Below, in pieces: positions 9,799 to 22,603 of a stretch of DNA of 64,000 bases; positions within the stretch are counted from its first letter, which is position 1, and each line of letters opens with the position of its first letter. The notes below the pieces were generated by a model. The model worked only from the letters and a program-made list of their open reading frames with translations. It was not told the origin of the DNA and ran no database searches. The translations under genes and the position numbers were made by a program. The stretch covers positions 621,501-685,500 of the forward strand of contig JAUPFP010000035.1 of NCBI GenBank assembly GCA_036925085.1, given 5' to 3'. The DNA comes from Brachycybe producta. Its lineage: Eukaryota; Arthropoda; Diplopoda; Playtdesmida; Andrognathidae.

Positions 9799-11460
9799 TG
9801 AAAGACAATAACACATGGTATATCATATTTTGACGTTAATATTTCTGTAATTACTAATAATCACTAATCAGATGCTTGGACCAAGCTGGAATTTGTCATT
9901 TATATGGACACAACACACAGAGAAACCAATTTATTGAATTTTACTGATCGGTTTTTGATTTTGTTTTACAGTTTCTGATGAGCTTCATTGATGAACGATG
10001 AACGAAATGGGCCGATTCAAAAAGAGAGGATCCGATGGACCGATGCAAACGGTTAACTTATCGGGACTTCTATAATCTCAAAATCGAAATGAAACCAAAG
10101 CAGTCTCTTGTTTACATCACTGTCATCCTTTTCAAGTTAGTTTTCTACTAAATGGCTATCGGGAATATGCGATACGTAATATCATTGTTTAATGTATAAC
10201 GATTGAATAAATATTCTATAACAGGGAGGTTCGGTCGATTACCGGTTCTCCTCCTAACTCGACACGATGATGGTCTATCTTGAGAGGGACATTGGATACA
10301 GACAGCTTATTTCGTTTGCTTTCGAGTGTGTCCGTTTACTTGTTATCCTATTGGCCTCTGTAAGGCAGGATGGGGATCAATGGAGTTATAGCCAGAACGA
10401 GTCAGAAAGAAGATCATCGGCATACAAACCAAAACGGTTAGTAAATGATAATCGTCATTTTAATAAATAGAAAATCAGTGTCTTTAGTTGTTTTGCGTTA
10501 CAAGAAACTTTTGAGTGAAAACGTCACTTGAACTTTGAAGACTTGTTTGTTTTTAAGGGATAATTTTAGTTTATTTTGTGAATTATACTGAGACAAAGGT
10601 CTAAATCTGAAATTCAAAAGGAACTTTCATCGTTAATCTTCGTAGAGTGGGGTTAAAAGTTAAAACATTAACAAAAAAAAATATCTTCAAAGGTAGGCCT
10701 ACTGAAAGAATCAAGTGTTTAATCTGTTTGAATCTAGGACTGTTTCATTTAGTCTGATAGCAGATGGATAATAGCAAACGTTCTCAACAGTTTAGACAAA
10801 ATTAATGGGTTCTCCTATTTCTTCACTTATCTAAAAGTTTTGTCAACCCCTCTGACGTCACAAAACTTTTATCAAGAACAATATTCGATACAATTCAAAT
10901 TATTTTCAAAACTACAAAATTGAAGCACTGAAATGAAACTCAGGAGGGCCCAACAGACTTCCGAGGACCATAAAAACCCATAAATTTTAAAAAATAAAAA
11001 TTGTCCAAAAATGAAAATATTTCAAGACTATGAAAATTTTCAAAAAATGGGAAAAAAATGAAAGTGGAAGGATTGAATTATTAGGGCATTAAAAATGCTT
11101 CATGCAGGCCCTGCAGCATGAACAGAAACAGATAAATTGGTGACAAATGTGTGAACTTGTATCCTGTATCATTTACGCCTGTGACTAGAATGGTTCAAAG
11201 ATTATTCTAAAAGTTTTTTTCATTTCAATTCAACTCAGTAGACCTTCAATCAGCTCGAAATCCGTGTGGTGTGGGGGAGGCGGATAAACTGATAATCCCC
11301 AATCACAAGTGAATTTTATTTAGGCGAAGTTTAGACAACATTGTCAAATTGAATTCGTCCCTAAAACAGAACTATGTGCTGGAAGAGAATTCCACAGTCT
11401 AAATACATTTATTTTAGAAAGAAAGGCTATGAATATGCGTCAGTTTTAGCTTTTATTTCG
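9799..11460. other. No gene seen
   Basis: AT-rich. A fragment at 10836-10868 (TTTTGTCAACCCCTCTGACG) matches the complement of the left end of the TIR element at 50286-50502. The rest is unrecognised. Confidence 0.5.
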
Positions 11461-12352
11461 TTAAGAGCCTAGATACACGTCCAGACGACAACGAGACAAA
11501 TGAGTGTTCTTATATGGTGCTACTAAAACTGCAAGAAATCGCCTCACAATCGCTCAATTAGAATACAGGAAAGCGCAAAATGCAATAAAAAGCATTGTTC
11601 TTTACGTGATCAATTTACATAATTTTTGAAAAGGTCCTTTTTTTTAAACAAGGTTCAAAATCGATCGTTTTTTTAACCCCATGTTAAATCCCATTGGATC
11701 AAAAACCGTCCCACAAACATTTGAAAAACTCTCGTTAAAAACGAGTTCGAACAATAACAAAATAATCAGCACATATTTTCATGTATTAACTTCACGATGT
11801 TTCCTTTTTATACATTTTGAAAAGGTTCTTCTATTTTTTAATAACGTTTAAATGGTACGTTTTTTTAACTCCGTGTTAAGGCCCATAGGAGCAAAACACC
11901 GTCCCACAAACATTAGAAGAACTCTCATTAAAATGATTTAGAACAACCAAAAAAAAAATTAGCACGTACTTACACGTGTTTATTGTCTTCATGATGATTC
12001 CTTTTTTCTAAATTCTGAAAGGTCCTTCTATTTTTAAATAACATTTAAAATCTTACGTTTTTTTGACTCCATGTTAAGTCCCATAGGACCAAAAAACCGT
12101 CACCCAAACATTTGAAGAACTCCCATTAAAAACGACATAGAACAATCACATAATAATTAGCACGTGCAGTAATCTACTGGCTTCACGGTGTTTTCTCTTT
12201 ATAAGGTTAGCACGTGAAATTATTTTTCTATTAATTAATATGTGACTTCGAACCGGGAGAAAAAACGTTAAAAAACCGTTTTTCAATCAACAACGATCGC
12301 AGCGCGTACATTCGGAGAAATTTTGAACTAAACGCTGTATCTAGGCTCTTAA
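11461..12352 (-). mobile_element. TTAA-flanked element, family 1, copy 1
   Basis: The element is TTAA-GAGCCTAGATACA ... TGTATCTAGGCTC-TTAA: a TTAA duplication with short TIRs of about 13 bp. The interior holds three diverged direct repeats of about 190 bp, each with a CCCATAGGA-type block, an AACATTTGAAGAACTC-type block and a CTTCACGATGTTTCC-type block. No transposase is present. TTAA duplications are used by piggyBac and Kolobok transposons, so it is a non-autonomous member of one of these. Other copies: 31501-32406, 38596-42131, 43270-43972. Confidence 0.8.
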
Positions 12353-13553
12353 GGAGGGTTCGTAGTAAAATGTTATTTTTCACCAGTTGATATTTTCACG
12401 GAGCGCAAATTTTCGCTCCAGTGGTAACATGGCCGTAAGACCTTAAATTAATTAAAATTGCACGTCATGGTTGAAAAATTGTTGTTGTTTTTGTTTTCAA
12501 CCACAGAGACAATGAGCACTGTCAAATCGACTAATGGAACATCTTTCTTGTGTTTTGACTACACATACATAAAGTATGTTTAGAAGTAACGTTTTTAACA
12601 CATAAACTGTACTAGAAATTTTTGTAAATATAAATAAATTTCATAAAACTGTAAATTTGATTAAATTCAAACTAATTAAAGCTTATTTTTAAAATTTTAA
12701 AACACGTTTAACATAAATGTCTAATTGTCTCGTTTTTGAACACACAATGAATTTCTTTTCTGAAAGTTATTTCTGAAAAAAAAAAAAAAAAGTTTCCATC
12801 ATTTTAAACACCTAAGAATTAATGTAGCGCCAAATTACATCAAAAAAGCTTAACACGTTTGTTAGATAAGCATTTTTTTTTCTTAATTAACTTAACTAAT
12901 TTATAATAATTAGTTTTTATAATTGCAGTGTTTTTTGTTTTTATTTTCAACATGAAGCAATTTGAATTGCTGAAATTATTGGGGTTTTTTTTCTTGGCTT
13001 TGTAAGCTTCTTGTAGCAATTTTTAATTTTTGTGATGTGTGCTGTTTACAAGTTTCTTTTTTTGTTTAATTCCAGTTCCGTACAATCAGCTAATTTGAAG
13101 TAATCATATTTATGTTATTTATTACTGTTGGAGTCGGTTAAGACCTTCTGAAATTATCAAGGAGCTTTTCGTGAAATTAAAATTTTGTCCATTGCATGGA
13201 CATTGTTGAGGTCATAGTCATCACAGCTGTTGCGATGGTTACGATTTCATTTGATATATACCTTTATTTGAAGAGAAAACTAGCTCTTTGGTTGCACGAG
13301 CAACCTGTGGTTGGTTATACAATTAAATGCCCCCACGAAAATTTAGAAGCCATACCTCGATAGAAACAAACAAAGCCTTTCTCCCTTTTTTTTATGAATG
13401 TTTACTGAAACTCTCGTTATTCTGTACGTTACTGTTATTGGTTACGTTACATTATTTATGCTATACTCATGTGTAGAATAAATTATTAGTCTAAGTCGTC
13501 TAATGCTAGTTGTTTACTGGGTAATGGGAACATTACATTGCTGAATGACATTC
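12353..13553. other. No gene seen
   Basis: AT-rich with A- and T-runs (for example about 12777-12791). No recognisable element. Confidence 0.5.
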
Positions 13554-13775
13554 TTAAGGTGACTTTATAAATATTTATTTTGTTTTTGTCCTCCCAGATG
13601 GCGCGCCTGGCGTGGCTATTATGTTCTATAGGAGGTCTCTTCGCCCACCTGCGAGTTTTGAGAGAATTTGTATTTTTCCAGCAAACGTTTTTTAGGAGAA
13701 ACATTACGAAAAAATTCAAAATGATGATATCTTCTAAAATAATCCTCGAGACTTTTGAGTAAATTGATTCATTTT
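13554..13775 (+). mobile_element. TTAA-element family 2, left end only
   Basis: TTAA at 13554-13557 is followed by GGTGACTTTATAAATATTT and a run matching the subterminal part of 8502-9798 (complement) and 55412-56006, including TCCTCCCAGATGG and GGAGAAACATTACG. No right end was found. Confidence 0.5.
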
Positions 13776-14098
13776 TAGAACTTTGAAAAAGTAGTCAAAA
13801 TGTACACTGTCTTTGTCTTTTGTTTTCGGTTCAATTACATATGTACACGTTCAACTTACGTTCGTAACTTCGTGTACTTGTTCAAGACATTTCTGGGCAC
13901 TCATTCCCGAGCTTGGTTCCAACCAGACGAAAACTGCCCACATAGCTACATTTTCATTGCTCTTCAACTTTAATGTTCACACTATTCAACTTCACAATTA
14001 TTTATTTCTTATTTACACTTTTTCTAGATGCAATTCCGCCAATGTGTCCAGTTAAGAAACCTGATGATAACTGTTTAATTTTGAATTACCCAATCAAC
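13776..14098. other. No gene seen
   Basis: Nothing recognised; AT-rich. Confidence 0.4.
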
Positions 14099-14352
14099 CT
14101 AGAGCATTGAGCTTGCACGTGCTAAACGACGCATTCATAGACATGTAAATCTGATGTTTCCAAAACATTGTCTTGATTTTTAAGTTTTTAACATTAAGGC
14201 TGTTTGCATGAACAACATCTTCAATCTTTCAAAAAATAGACCTGTGGATTTTTAATATGTTCTTCTGGAAAAGAGGTATTTCTAGAGAGATTTGAGCAAT
14301 TTTGCAACCGCCAAATTGACTATCTTGACACGTGCAAATTACAATGCTCTAG
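14099..14352. mobile_element. TIR element (CTAGAGCATTG...)
   Basis: The ends CTAGAGCATTGAGCTTGCACGTG and CACGTGCAAATTACAATGCTCTAG are imperfect inverted repeats of about 24 bp. A subterminal motif (GCATTCATAGACATGT) recurs at about 14959, so a second, degraded copy may lie there. Confidence 0.5.
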
Positions 14353-15585
14353 TCGCTTAATGGTAATCAAATTTAATCTGAAGAACCTTTTTTTTAAAAC
14401 CGTTTTAAACTATTTCCAATTATACAGCGTACACTCTTATATAATATCACGGACTACTGAAAATAAATTAGCTAGCCAGCAGTTAGTCAAGCCTAGGAGT
14501 GAACACTTTTTCCTCATGATGTTCACATGTCATAATTGTCTTGAAGATGAAATAACGCTGTCGTTTTCAACCTCAGTGCAAAACTCATCACGTTAACATT
14601 TTCCTCTTCTGTGTGAAGAGGAAGGAAGTTCTGCTCCTCCTAGTTAACGAAAGCTTTATTTACACATAAAGCTGTCACTGATCATTTGTATAGTAGAAAT
14701 ATTTTCCAGATGATGATTAATCCAATATTATTAAACACTTAAAATAATGGAAAATTAATTTAAATGTGGAACTTGAAATACTATTTTAATGATTGCTTTG
14801 GTCACATTCAAGTGTTTAAATATTTCTAATCCCGAAAATAATCAATTATAGTTGCAGTCTTTATTCCAAATACAGGGTGTTACAAAAGTTCGTTTTTATA
14901 GGACAAAATAAACTTCATTCACATTTCGTAATTCAAATGTTTAAAACATTGAAATAGTGCATTCATAGACATGTCAATGTAACAATGAAAACGGCTTTTC
15001 GGGAGACAATGTTTATTTCTAGTGCCTTAAAACATACATATATATTAATAAGCAAAGTATAAAAACAATAATAACACCTCACCTCAGTGTGAGTGCCAAG
15101 TAGGATGGGACTCTTGATCCTCGAGCTTGAACATTCTTGTGTTTGTTGCGTATTTTGAAATTTTCTATTGCCTAAGTAAGTTTTTTTTTTTTTTGTAATC
15201 CTCGAAATAATCGTAATGTCAAAATGTTATGAGATTAGACAGATTTTTAAAAAAATCTCAAAGATTTTTTTTAGAATAAATATTTTAATAATTTATGTAT
15301 TTAAATAATTTTTTAAAAAATAATTACATTAATTAAAAAACTTAATTGTTTATTTATATGAAGTAATTAAATATGAGATGAAAAATATATTTAATTATAC
15401 ACAATTTTTATTAAAAAAAAACAATTCGAAGTATGGTTTTTTTTAAATTTCATTTATTGATGATGCTGTGGATTTCTATTATTTGATTCATTTCAGATTT
15501 CAAATCATCTGACAGCCAAATAAGAAAATCGACTCTTCCTTTTGCTTATTTTCATTCGGTAGAATAGAAACACATAAAAAAAAGT
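14353..15585. other. No gene seen
   Basis: AT-rich. TACAGGGTGTTACAAAAG at 14872 resembles TIRs of Tc1/mariner-like elements, but no partner was found. Otherwise unrecognised. Confidence 0.4.
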
Positions 15586-15994
15586 GCACGCGCGCGAGGA
15601 GCATAACACCAAATCAGGTATTGAACTTGCTCTTCATTGTACAGGTGCTGGTTGTTGGAAAAAGAAGAGCTAAAAGTGCGTCCTTTTTTTCTCCTACTTC
15701 TATAGCTTTTGTGTTCCCAATAGTCATCATCATCATCATCAGCAGCAGCATCAGCATCAGCATCATAGACACTTCTTCACTTGACGTACAGTTCGGTGTG
15801 TTTCTAGTTTCTTTCTCTGCTATCTCTCCGCCACCGCCACCTTCAAACAAACCCAAAGTCTCTCGCAGGAAATCACCACTGACTCTTGACTGACATCAAA
15901 AGCATACCAAAAAAGCATTTGCTTGCAGTTTCTACTGAGGATTTTTCATCTCTGCTTACTTTCGTCTTTTTAACTACTTTCTCGACTAATTACA
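15586..15994 (+). other. Possible 5' noncoding exon of a host gene
   Basis: This island is richer in C and CpG than its AT-rich surroundings (ACGCGCGCGAGGAG at 15588, CCGCCACCGCC at 15830). It is pyrimidine-rich and ends in ATTACA|GTAAGT at 15994, a strong donor. It has no long convincing reading frame. The composition fits a promoter plus 5' UTR exon with a long downstream intron. I cannot identify a gene or a following exon. Confidence 0.25.
15725..15766. repeat. Trinucleotide microsatellite (ATC/AGC)
   Basis: TCATCATC runs grade into AGCAGCAGCATCAGCATC. Confidence 0.9.
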
Positions 15995-17030
15995 GTAAGT
16001 GCCACTTTTTTTTATCCTTACTTTAATTAAGATTTCTTTTTCAAGAAAACTACTTCCAAGTTGTTGCTGATTTTTTTGTGCATGTTATTGACACTTATGC
16101 AGTGATTTTCTTTCAAACTTTATTAATGATTACAAAGTAAAATAAACTAGTAGCTATAGGTATGTTTTTTTCTTTCTAAAACATCTTAAATAGTTAATTT
16201 GAAAATTCAGCTCTCTCGTAAATTACTAGTTAACAGTATTTCGTTATTATGCATAAGCAAGTTTTTATTTAATTAAAAACGGTTTATTGCTGATAACAGG
16301 TTAAAATAAACTAGTAGCTAAGCATCTTTTTTTTATAACCAACCAAAATGGTTAATTAGCAATTTTGCAATCGTTTTTAGGATTCATCATAAAATGTAAT
16401 TAACGTTTAAAGTTAAAGATGTTTAAATATATGTTATTCATGCATTGGAATATTGGTTTTGAAATACTAGCAGTTTACTGCTTGAATGTGGGAACACTTA
16501 AATTATATATTTTTTATAATATTATAGTTATTACTATCTGGTTAGTATAATCAGTTACTGTAGTTAGGTTTGTAAGTAGATACAACCATAACTTAAATGG
16601 TAAATTCTAAAATTGCATTATGAAATAGCGTTGCGTTTATTTGTTTTAATTTATTTTATTACATATTTAAATTACAAAGATTTTTTTTTTGAATTTTCAA
16701 AGATGAACGGATGAAATTACAAAAGTCGCAATTGTTATAGTTTAGGTTATTGTTCAGATAAGTACTCGTGTGCGTATAATAAATTTTACAGCAAGATTTT
16801 ATGAACATGATGTACTTTTAACTAATAGCAATTAGTCTATTTGTGTTATATAAGATACCGCCTGGTTCATATTCATGACGTCACGCAGGAGTAAGCGAAG
16901 GTCGTTTTCTGATGCGCATGTCCGCAATGCAATAATCGACTTTGGTTGGTGCATTTGAAGTATTGCTTCTACGTTATGACATGTTGTGAACGAGGCATTA
17001 TTCCTATCAGTTTTGAAGTAGGCCTCCATG
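15995..17030. other. No gene seen
   Basis: AT-rich. A loose duplication (AAAATAAACTAGTAGCTA at 16139 and 16304) suggests an old tandem copy of about 165 bp. Confidence 0.4.
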
Positions 17031-17292
17031 TTAAGGTGCAGCCACACTATGCCGATCGGCTTGAAATCGGCATTGTGGCCTGCCAAATCGAAACCCGAAC
17101 GATGTCGGTCTTATCAAAGGATGCTGCTCCGAACTGCTTAGTAGGGACGAACCCTTACTGGGTGGCTTCGCGAGAGAACGTCTTTCTTGTACATTTGCAC
17201 ACTCACTGCCCGCTGAGTAGTGTGGACTTCGAGGTATTTGGCGCGCGGAAATGCCGATTTAAGCGGATGGAAATAGTGTGGATGGACCTTTA
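17031..17292. mobile_element. PIF/Harbinger-like MITE with TTA duplication
   Basis: TTA flanks the element at 17031-17033 and 17290-17292. The ends, AGGTGCAGCCACACTATG and the complement AGGTCCATCCACACTATT, are imperfect inverted repeats extending about 45 bp (both continue into TAAATCGGCAT-like sequence). It is G+C-rich and noncoding. A 3-bp TTA/TAA duplication is typical of PIF/Harbinger. Confidence 0.6.
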
Positions 17293-18481
17293 CACATCAA
17301 AATGATAAAAAAAAACCTTACAAGTGTGAAATGTTTTTGAAGTTCCCTCATATGTTTACATTAGTATGAGATCTTCATGTTGAATGTTCTAGCAATTTGT
17401 GATGTGATCATTATGATTTATTTTTATTTTTTCATCATAACCAACATTTTCGATGAGTTAATTTTTTTTTTTGTTTAATGGGAACATGTTTGAAACACAT
17501 GTAAAATAGTATTTTTGGGGGGTTATTTGTTTTGCATATACGGGGTTCGCGTGCACTAATAGGAGTGCATGCTTTTAGTGGTGTTTAATTTGCATTAAAA
17601 GGGTTCACACAATGTTGGGCTATTCTATTATATAATATGCAAGAGTAGGTTTTTGCATACTTTCATTCTAAAAAGCTAGTTTGAATCTGCTCTCTATTAC
17701 ACTCCATTAATTACATTTTAAATGATGACCTCCGAGAAACCTTACACCATATACATTTCTAAGGATTAATGGAAACTAGAGGTTTTATACGCATACATTT
17801 AATTAAAGGACTTTTCAAGTAGCTGCTACTCCACTACTAGTAGTAATAGCATTTCGCTTGCGACAGGTGACATATGTCACTACTGCTTTTTTTTTTTCAT
17901 TTGGAAAATTTAGCCTATTGTGCAGGTCTTAACTGATGTAACAACTTGCTGACTATACTGCTTCAAAGATGGTGTACATATACATAAGATTTGATCAAGC
18001 AATGGAATTAGGCACAAATAAGGCTTGAAATTTCATAAAATAAACTTGGTATTTAAAACTTTAAACCTTCTGAACAAGGGTTCCAACATTAAAATTTAAA
18101 AACTTCTATTTTAATCAATAGAGTTTTTTAAATTTTGTAGAACCATTCTCAGATTTTTTTTTAAGCTTAAGTTCAAGTAGGAAAGTGTACTTGAATTTCA
18201 GGCCTAAAAATGGGAGGTGATTAGCTTTTCTTTTTTTTTTTTTTTTTTTTTTTTTGCTGTAATTTTTAGAAGAAATTCATAACTTTATTTCCAAGTAGTT
18301 AAATTTTGAACACAGAACATTTTCTGGCATGTACCTATAGCAAAAGTGCATGGCAAACACTTTGAGAATCACCGATTTAGATTGAAACGTGCGTGTCACC
18401 TCACCAGACGCCATCTTGTATATCTTTTGCACGTGTCTGCTAACTATTACAAATCGTGCAGATCATTTTGGTTGTCGTTCT
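17293..18481. other. No gene seen
   Basis: AT-rich, with a poly-T run at about 18229-18255. Nothing recognised. Confidence 0.4.
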
Positions 18482-18646
18482 ACCTCAATCAAGGGCGTAG
18501 CTGGGGACCCACAGCCTCCGCGACTGTGGAAGGGGGGCGCAGGAGGTTTGGAGGGCGCATTTTGTGGGTGAAAAGGGGACGCAATGTTTTAAACAGCAGG
18601 GGCAGCGTGGGACACAACCAAATATAGCTACGCCACTTACCTCAGT
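18482..18646. mobile_element. hAT-type MITE (8-bp duplication)
   Basis: The ends CAAGGGCGTAGCTGG and TAGCTACGCCACTT match the widespread hAT terminus that includes TGGCGTAGC. The flanks ACCTCAAT (18482-18489) and ACCTCAGT (18639-18646) agree at 7 of 8 bases, as expected for hAT target duplications. Confidence 0.65.
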
Positions 18647-19143
18647 GTTTGTAGTTATTTTAAAACATATTTACCGATATTTTCAAAGGTTTCCTACCAA
18701 ATGTTGTCAAACAATTTATGCTTTTGTTGTCATTCTCAAATACAATCCAAGTAAAATTTCTTCATGATACATCTCAATCAACAAGTTGCCTCTTCTTATA
18801 ACCCCTTTTTTTTTGAAAAGAAAAAATACCCCCCCCCCCCAAGAATTTTTAGTCTAGTTTGTGTGTGTGTATAGGTGGCACAGGTGTTTGAAATGTTGTT
18901 TGCGTGACTTTGACCAAAGAAAGTGATTACGATTTCATTAAGTATGGTTGAGGCTTTAAATATTTTAGTAGTGAGTTTTTGTGGGCATAACAATTTGTGA
19001 ATACATCATACATATTATATCTATTGATCGGAAATTCAGAGAGAACAATTTACACTCACAATACGAAAATTATAAGGAAACTAAATTATAAATGAAAGCA
19101 AGTAGAATGAAGAGGTGGGGGCAAATATTTTAAGGAAGCGAAT
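18647..19143. other. No gene seen
   Basis: Contains A-runs, a C-run at 18830-18840 and a short GT run. Nothing recognised. Confidence 0.4.
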
Positions 19144-19352
19144 GAATAAGTGCCAAATTGAACAAACGCCAAACTGAATAAGCGCCAAATGGAACAAACG
19201 CCAAACTGAATAACCGCCAAATTTTTGGCTTTTATTCAGATTGGCGTTTGTTCCATTTGGCGCTTATTCAGTTTGGCGTTTGTTCCATTTGGCGTTTATT
19301 CAGTTTGGCGTTTGTTCCATTTGGCGTTTATTCAGTTTGGCGGTTATTCAGG
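19144..19352. repeat. Foldback minisatellite, 16-bp unit in both orientations
   Basis: From 19144 to about 19223 the unit is GAATAAGCGCCAAATG alternating with GAACAAACGCCAAACT. From about 19225 the same unit runs in reverse complement. The two blocks form a hairpin-like foldback. Confidence 0.85.
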
Positions 19353-19420
19353 TTTTTTGGTCCAAATATTGTGAGCTTTTATAGACGTCAGACTGTGCAG
19401 ATTTACAAACAGCACATGCT

Positions 19421-19540
19421 AACCTAACCTAACCTAACCAATCCTAACCTAACCTAACCTAACCTAACCTATCCTAACCAAACCTAACCTAACCAATCCT
19501 AACCTAACCTAACCAAACCTAACCTAACCTAACCTAACAA
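19421..19540. repeat. Interstitial telomere-like array (CCTAA/TTAGG)n
   Basis: About 23 units of AACCT with some variants (AACCAATCCT, AACCAAACCT). TTAGG is the ancestral arthropod telomere unit. The array lies between two minisatellite blocks. Confidence 0.85.
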
Positions 19541-19554
19541 TGTGTTTATCACAT

Positions 19555-19765
19555 TTTGGCGGTTATTCAGTTTGGCGCTTGTTCAGTTTGGCGTTTGTTC
19601 CATTTGGCGCTTATTCAGTTTGGCGTTTGTTCCGTTTGGCTTTTATTCAGTTTGGCGTTTGTTCCATTTGGCGTTTATTCAGTTTGGCTTTAGTTCAGGT
19701 TGGCGTTTGTTCAATTTGGCGCTTATTCAATTTGGCGCTTGTTCAATTTGGCGCTTGATCAGCGC
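19555..19765. repeat. Second block of the 16-bp minisatellite
   Basis: About 13 units of the complement orientation (TTTGGCGCTTATTCAG / TTTGGCGTTTGTTCCA), on the other side of the telomere-like array. Confidence 0.85.
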
Positions 19766-20582
19766 CACCATTTTAAGGTGGTTTTAAAATGTAAAAAACA
19801 CCCTTTGAACTGTGGTTGTTCTATCTATCAGAAGGAAAACTGAGACAACATTGAGTGTGTTTCAGAAACTAATGTAGAAGAGTAACTAACTAACTGAAGG
19901 CCTATTACATGTTGATATCTTTTTAGAATAAGCTTTTTATGCAAATATTTTTTAATTTTTTGTCTATAAAAAGTTTATCTTGAAAAACATCAACATGAAA
20001 ATACTACTAAGTGATTCAGTGACCGTTCTAGTTTCTAACACACTTTCAATTTCTGTTTTGTGTATTGCTTCTGAAATGCGACATAACCAGATTTTGAAAA
20101 TCACATCTCATCATAAAACATCTTGAGCTTTTGTAAATTTCATAAATAGCCATTGCAAAATGTGATAATAAAGAACAACGGAATAGAACTCGGGTTATAG
20201 GTTTCTCTCAGAAACTGCATTAAAAGAAATTGAAAGTGATTTAGAAACTAGAAAAGTAGATTAATCACTTATGATTGTTTTTGTTGTTGTTGTTGTTGAT
20301 ATCTTTTAAAGTGAACTTTTTTTGTCGATTTCAAACCTTTGATTTTGGTTTTTCACTTGTAAGTTCAGCCTAATTGTGTTAGCAATGTGATGATAAATTG
20401 GGTAACGTCCCAAAACTGAGAATTTGGTTTAGTTTAAACAGCTATGAAAAGAATATTTCCAAAGATATTCTCACATGAAACTACTCTTTAAATGATTCAG
20501 TTATTTATTTTTGGTTTTCAAAACACGAACGTTTAAGTTTACTGCAGTAACTTTTAACTTGATGTTTTTTATACATGAAACA
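19766..20582. other. No gene seen
   Basis: AT-rich, with a short GTT run at about 20280-20298. Nothing recognised. Confidence 0.4.
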
Positions 20583-20806
20583 CCTTTTGAGACAGGTAAT
20601 TAGAAATCGTGACATACAGAAGTTGGCTCCGCCCTTTTTATGATGACCGGCAACTTCTAATTGGTTGGTTATGTAGTCTGACGATCATGCTCCGAACTTG
20701 TCAACGTCGAACCACACAACAAACCAATTAGAAGTTGCCGGTCGTCATAAAAAGGGCGGAGCCAACTTCTGTATGTCCTGATTTCTAAATTGCCTGTCCT
20801 TTTGAG
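20583..20806. mobile_element. Palindromic MITE with 9-bp duplication, copy 1
   Basis: A perfect 9-bp duplication, CCTTTTGAG (20583-20591 and 20798-20806), flanks a 206-bp element. Its ends are ACAGGTAATTAGAAATC and GATTTCTAAATTGCCTGT, and the arms pair over about 80 bp (GGCTCCGCCCTTTTTATGA). A 9-bp duplication suggests Mutator-like mobilisation. Confidence 0.8.
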
Positions 20807-22404
20807 AGTAACAAAATGTGAAAGTTCGGTTTGAAACTAGCAAGAGGCAACAACTTCACACCTGAAAATAATGAGAGAGAAAAATAATACGGTACCCAAA
20901 TATTCTATTTTCAAACAGCCATAAAAATGTTGTTTCAACACTGATACTATGAAACATTCTTCATTTTTGAAAGAACTTTTGTCTGTAATCTTTGTCAACT
21001 CAAGATTACTAATTGGATTATTTAAATGAGTAATATAGCTACTTTTTTTTAGTCATTTTTCTTTCTTTTTTTTTAGAACTGCCCATTTTTATTCGATGTC
21101 CCTATTGTTCTCTTAAAGAAAACAGGCTTATAATCTAAATAATCCTACCATTAATTTTAGGTTGACATACAGTATAGAGAGTGCTGACACTTTTGCTATC
21201 CTCAAATGTATGGTCAGGATGTGACTATCGTGATGGCTCACACTTAAGGTGAATCTATGCACGTGCCAAACTGGCACATACATTGAAAACAAACAAACAA
21301 CTTTAGCATGTTTGTCAATTTAATGAAGGCTTTTAAGTTTTAAGCCGTCGAATTAAGTTTAGTCATTGCATCCTTGGAAACGTTTTTGTTGAAAAACTTT
21401 TCTAATGATATGACAGAAGAGCTTTCCTTGTTGTTCCATCGAGCGTCGTATTATGTCAACAGAATTTTTTTTTTATTGAAGTCGGGTTCCCACTGCATAG
21501 CCAATGTTGGGCAATGGGGAAATGTACACACACTACTTAAAAATTTGATACATCAAATAGTTAACATTGGAAGCAGACTCAAAATTTCAATATTGTCTTC
21601 CCATTTGGTTGCAACAACATTTGTTAGCTCTGTACAACAACAATAACAAAATTAAAATTCTGTCCGACTTGCTACAAATGGTGTATTTGTAAGTTATGAT
21701 CAGTTGTTGCTGCATTACAGTTTGCAACAATTTGCTGTGTAGTGCGAATCTGGCTTCAGTGTTTCATCTTGAATATGGTCAATGTTAAAGTTAGATTAAT
21801 AACCACAAATTTTAATGGATGTCTTCTGCCATAAATATGTAAATAAATCTTGAGTCGTGACTAATATCATCATATATGTGTATTTTGGTGCAACTATTTG
21901 GACATTTTCACTATAATTTATGAGCTATTAAAAGGACGTGATTACTCATTTTTGATCTATCTTGAATGCCTATAGTTTTATTTAGGATTTCAGATTTCCA
22001 TACAAAATTGCTGAGTCAGTGGTCTCCACAATGTGTTTTTAAATGCATTTACCATGTTGTATGTAGGCTTGTTGTTGCATCTTGGGATTTATGAAAAAAA
22101 CCAGCACTTCAGTTTTAGTTTTTGTTTTTTGTTTCTCTTTCTGTTGTTGATTGCTACCAGAGGATTTAGGGTTCGCTTTGATACATGGCAAAGATAAATC
22201 TGTAGCCTCATTCTGGTTATTTAAAGTCAAGGCCCATATTTTTTTGTTGGACTCAGAGGATTAAGTTCTAACGAGGGCCGAATCTGTTTTAAATTTAAAT
22301 TAGAGTTCTCAACGATGAAACACAACCCGGAAAAAAAATCGTTTTACCTATTGGTTTAAGGCAATTAAAAACCATTAAAAAAGTATCATATACAAAAAAG
22401 CTGT
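20807..22404. other. No gene seen
   Basis: AT-rich. Open frames here are short and unlike known proteins. Confidence 0.45.
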
Positions 22405-22603
22405 GGGGCCTCATTACACAGAAAGAAAATAGTATTGTCATATCTATCTCATAAGCCTATAAAAGTCACAAACGCAGATATTATTATGACAATTATTATC
22501 ATATTACATAGAATGACAATCATAAAATAATAGCTTTCAACTAGTGACATAATAAAGTATGATTGTCACAATGTTATGACTTTTTTTTCTGTAATGAGGC
22601 TCC
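22405..22603. mobile_element. TIR element (GGGGCCTCATTAC...GTAATGAGGCTCC)
   Basis: Imperfect inverted ends of about 20 bp surround a 199-bp noncoding AT-rich interior. No target duplication is evident. Confidence 0.5.

Noticed and set aside
10202-10262. Hairpin-like GGGAGG...CCTCC suspected as a tRNA
   Set aside because: No cloverleaf or T-loop could be drawn.
16946-17305. Open frame of about 119 codons
   Set aside because: It overlaps a TTA-flanked TIR element and resembles no known protein; best explained as chance in G+C-rich transposon DNA.
19540-19787. Open frames with repeated FGVCSIWRLF-like units
   Set aside because: They translate the 16-bp minisatellite, not a protein.
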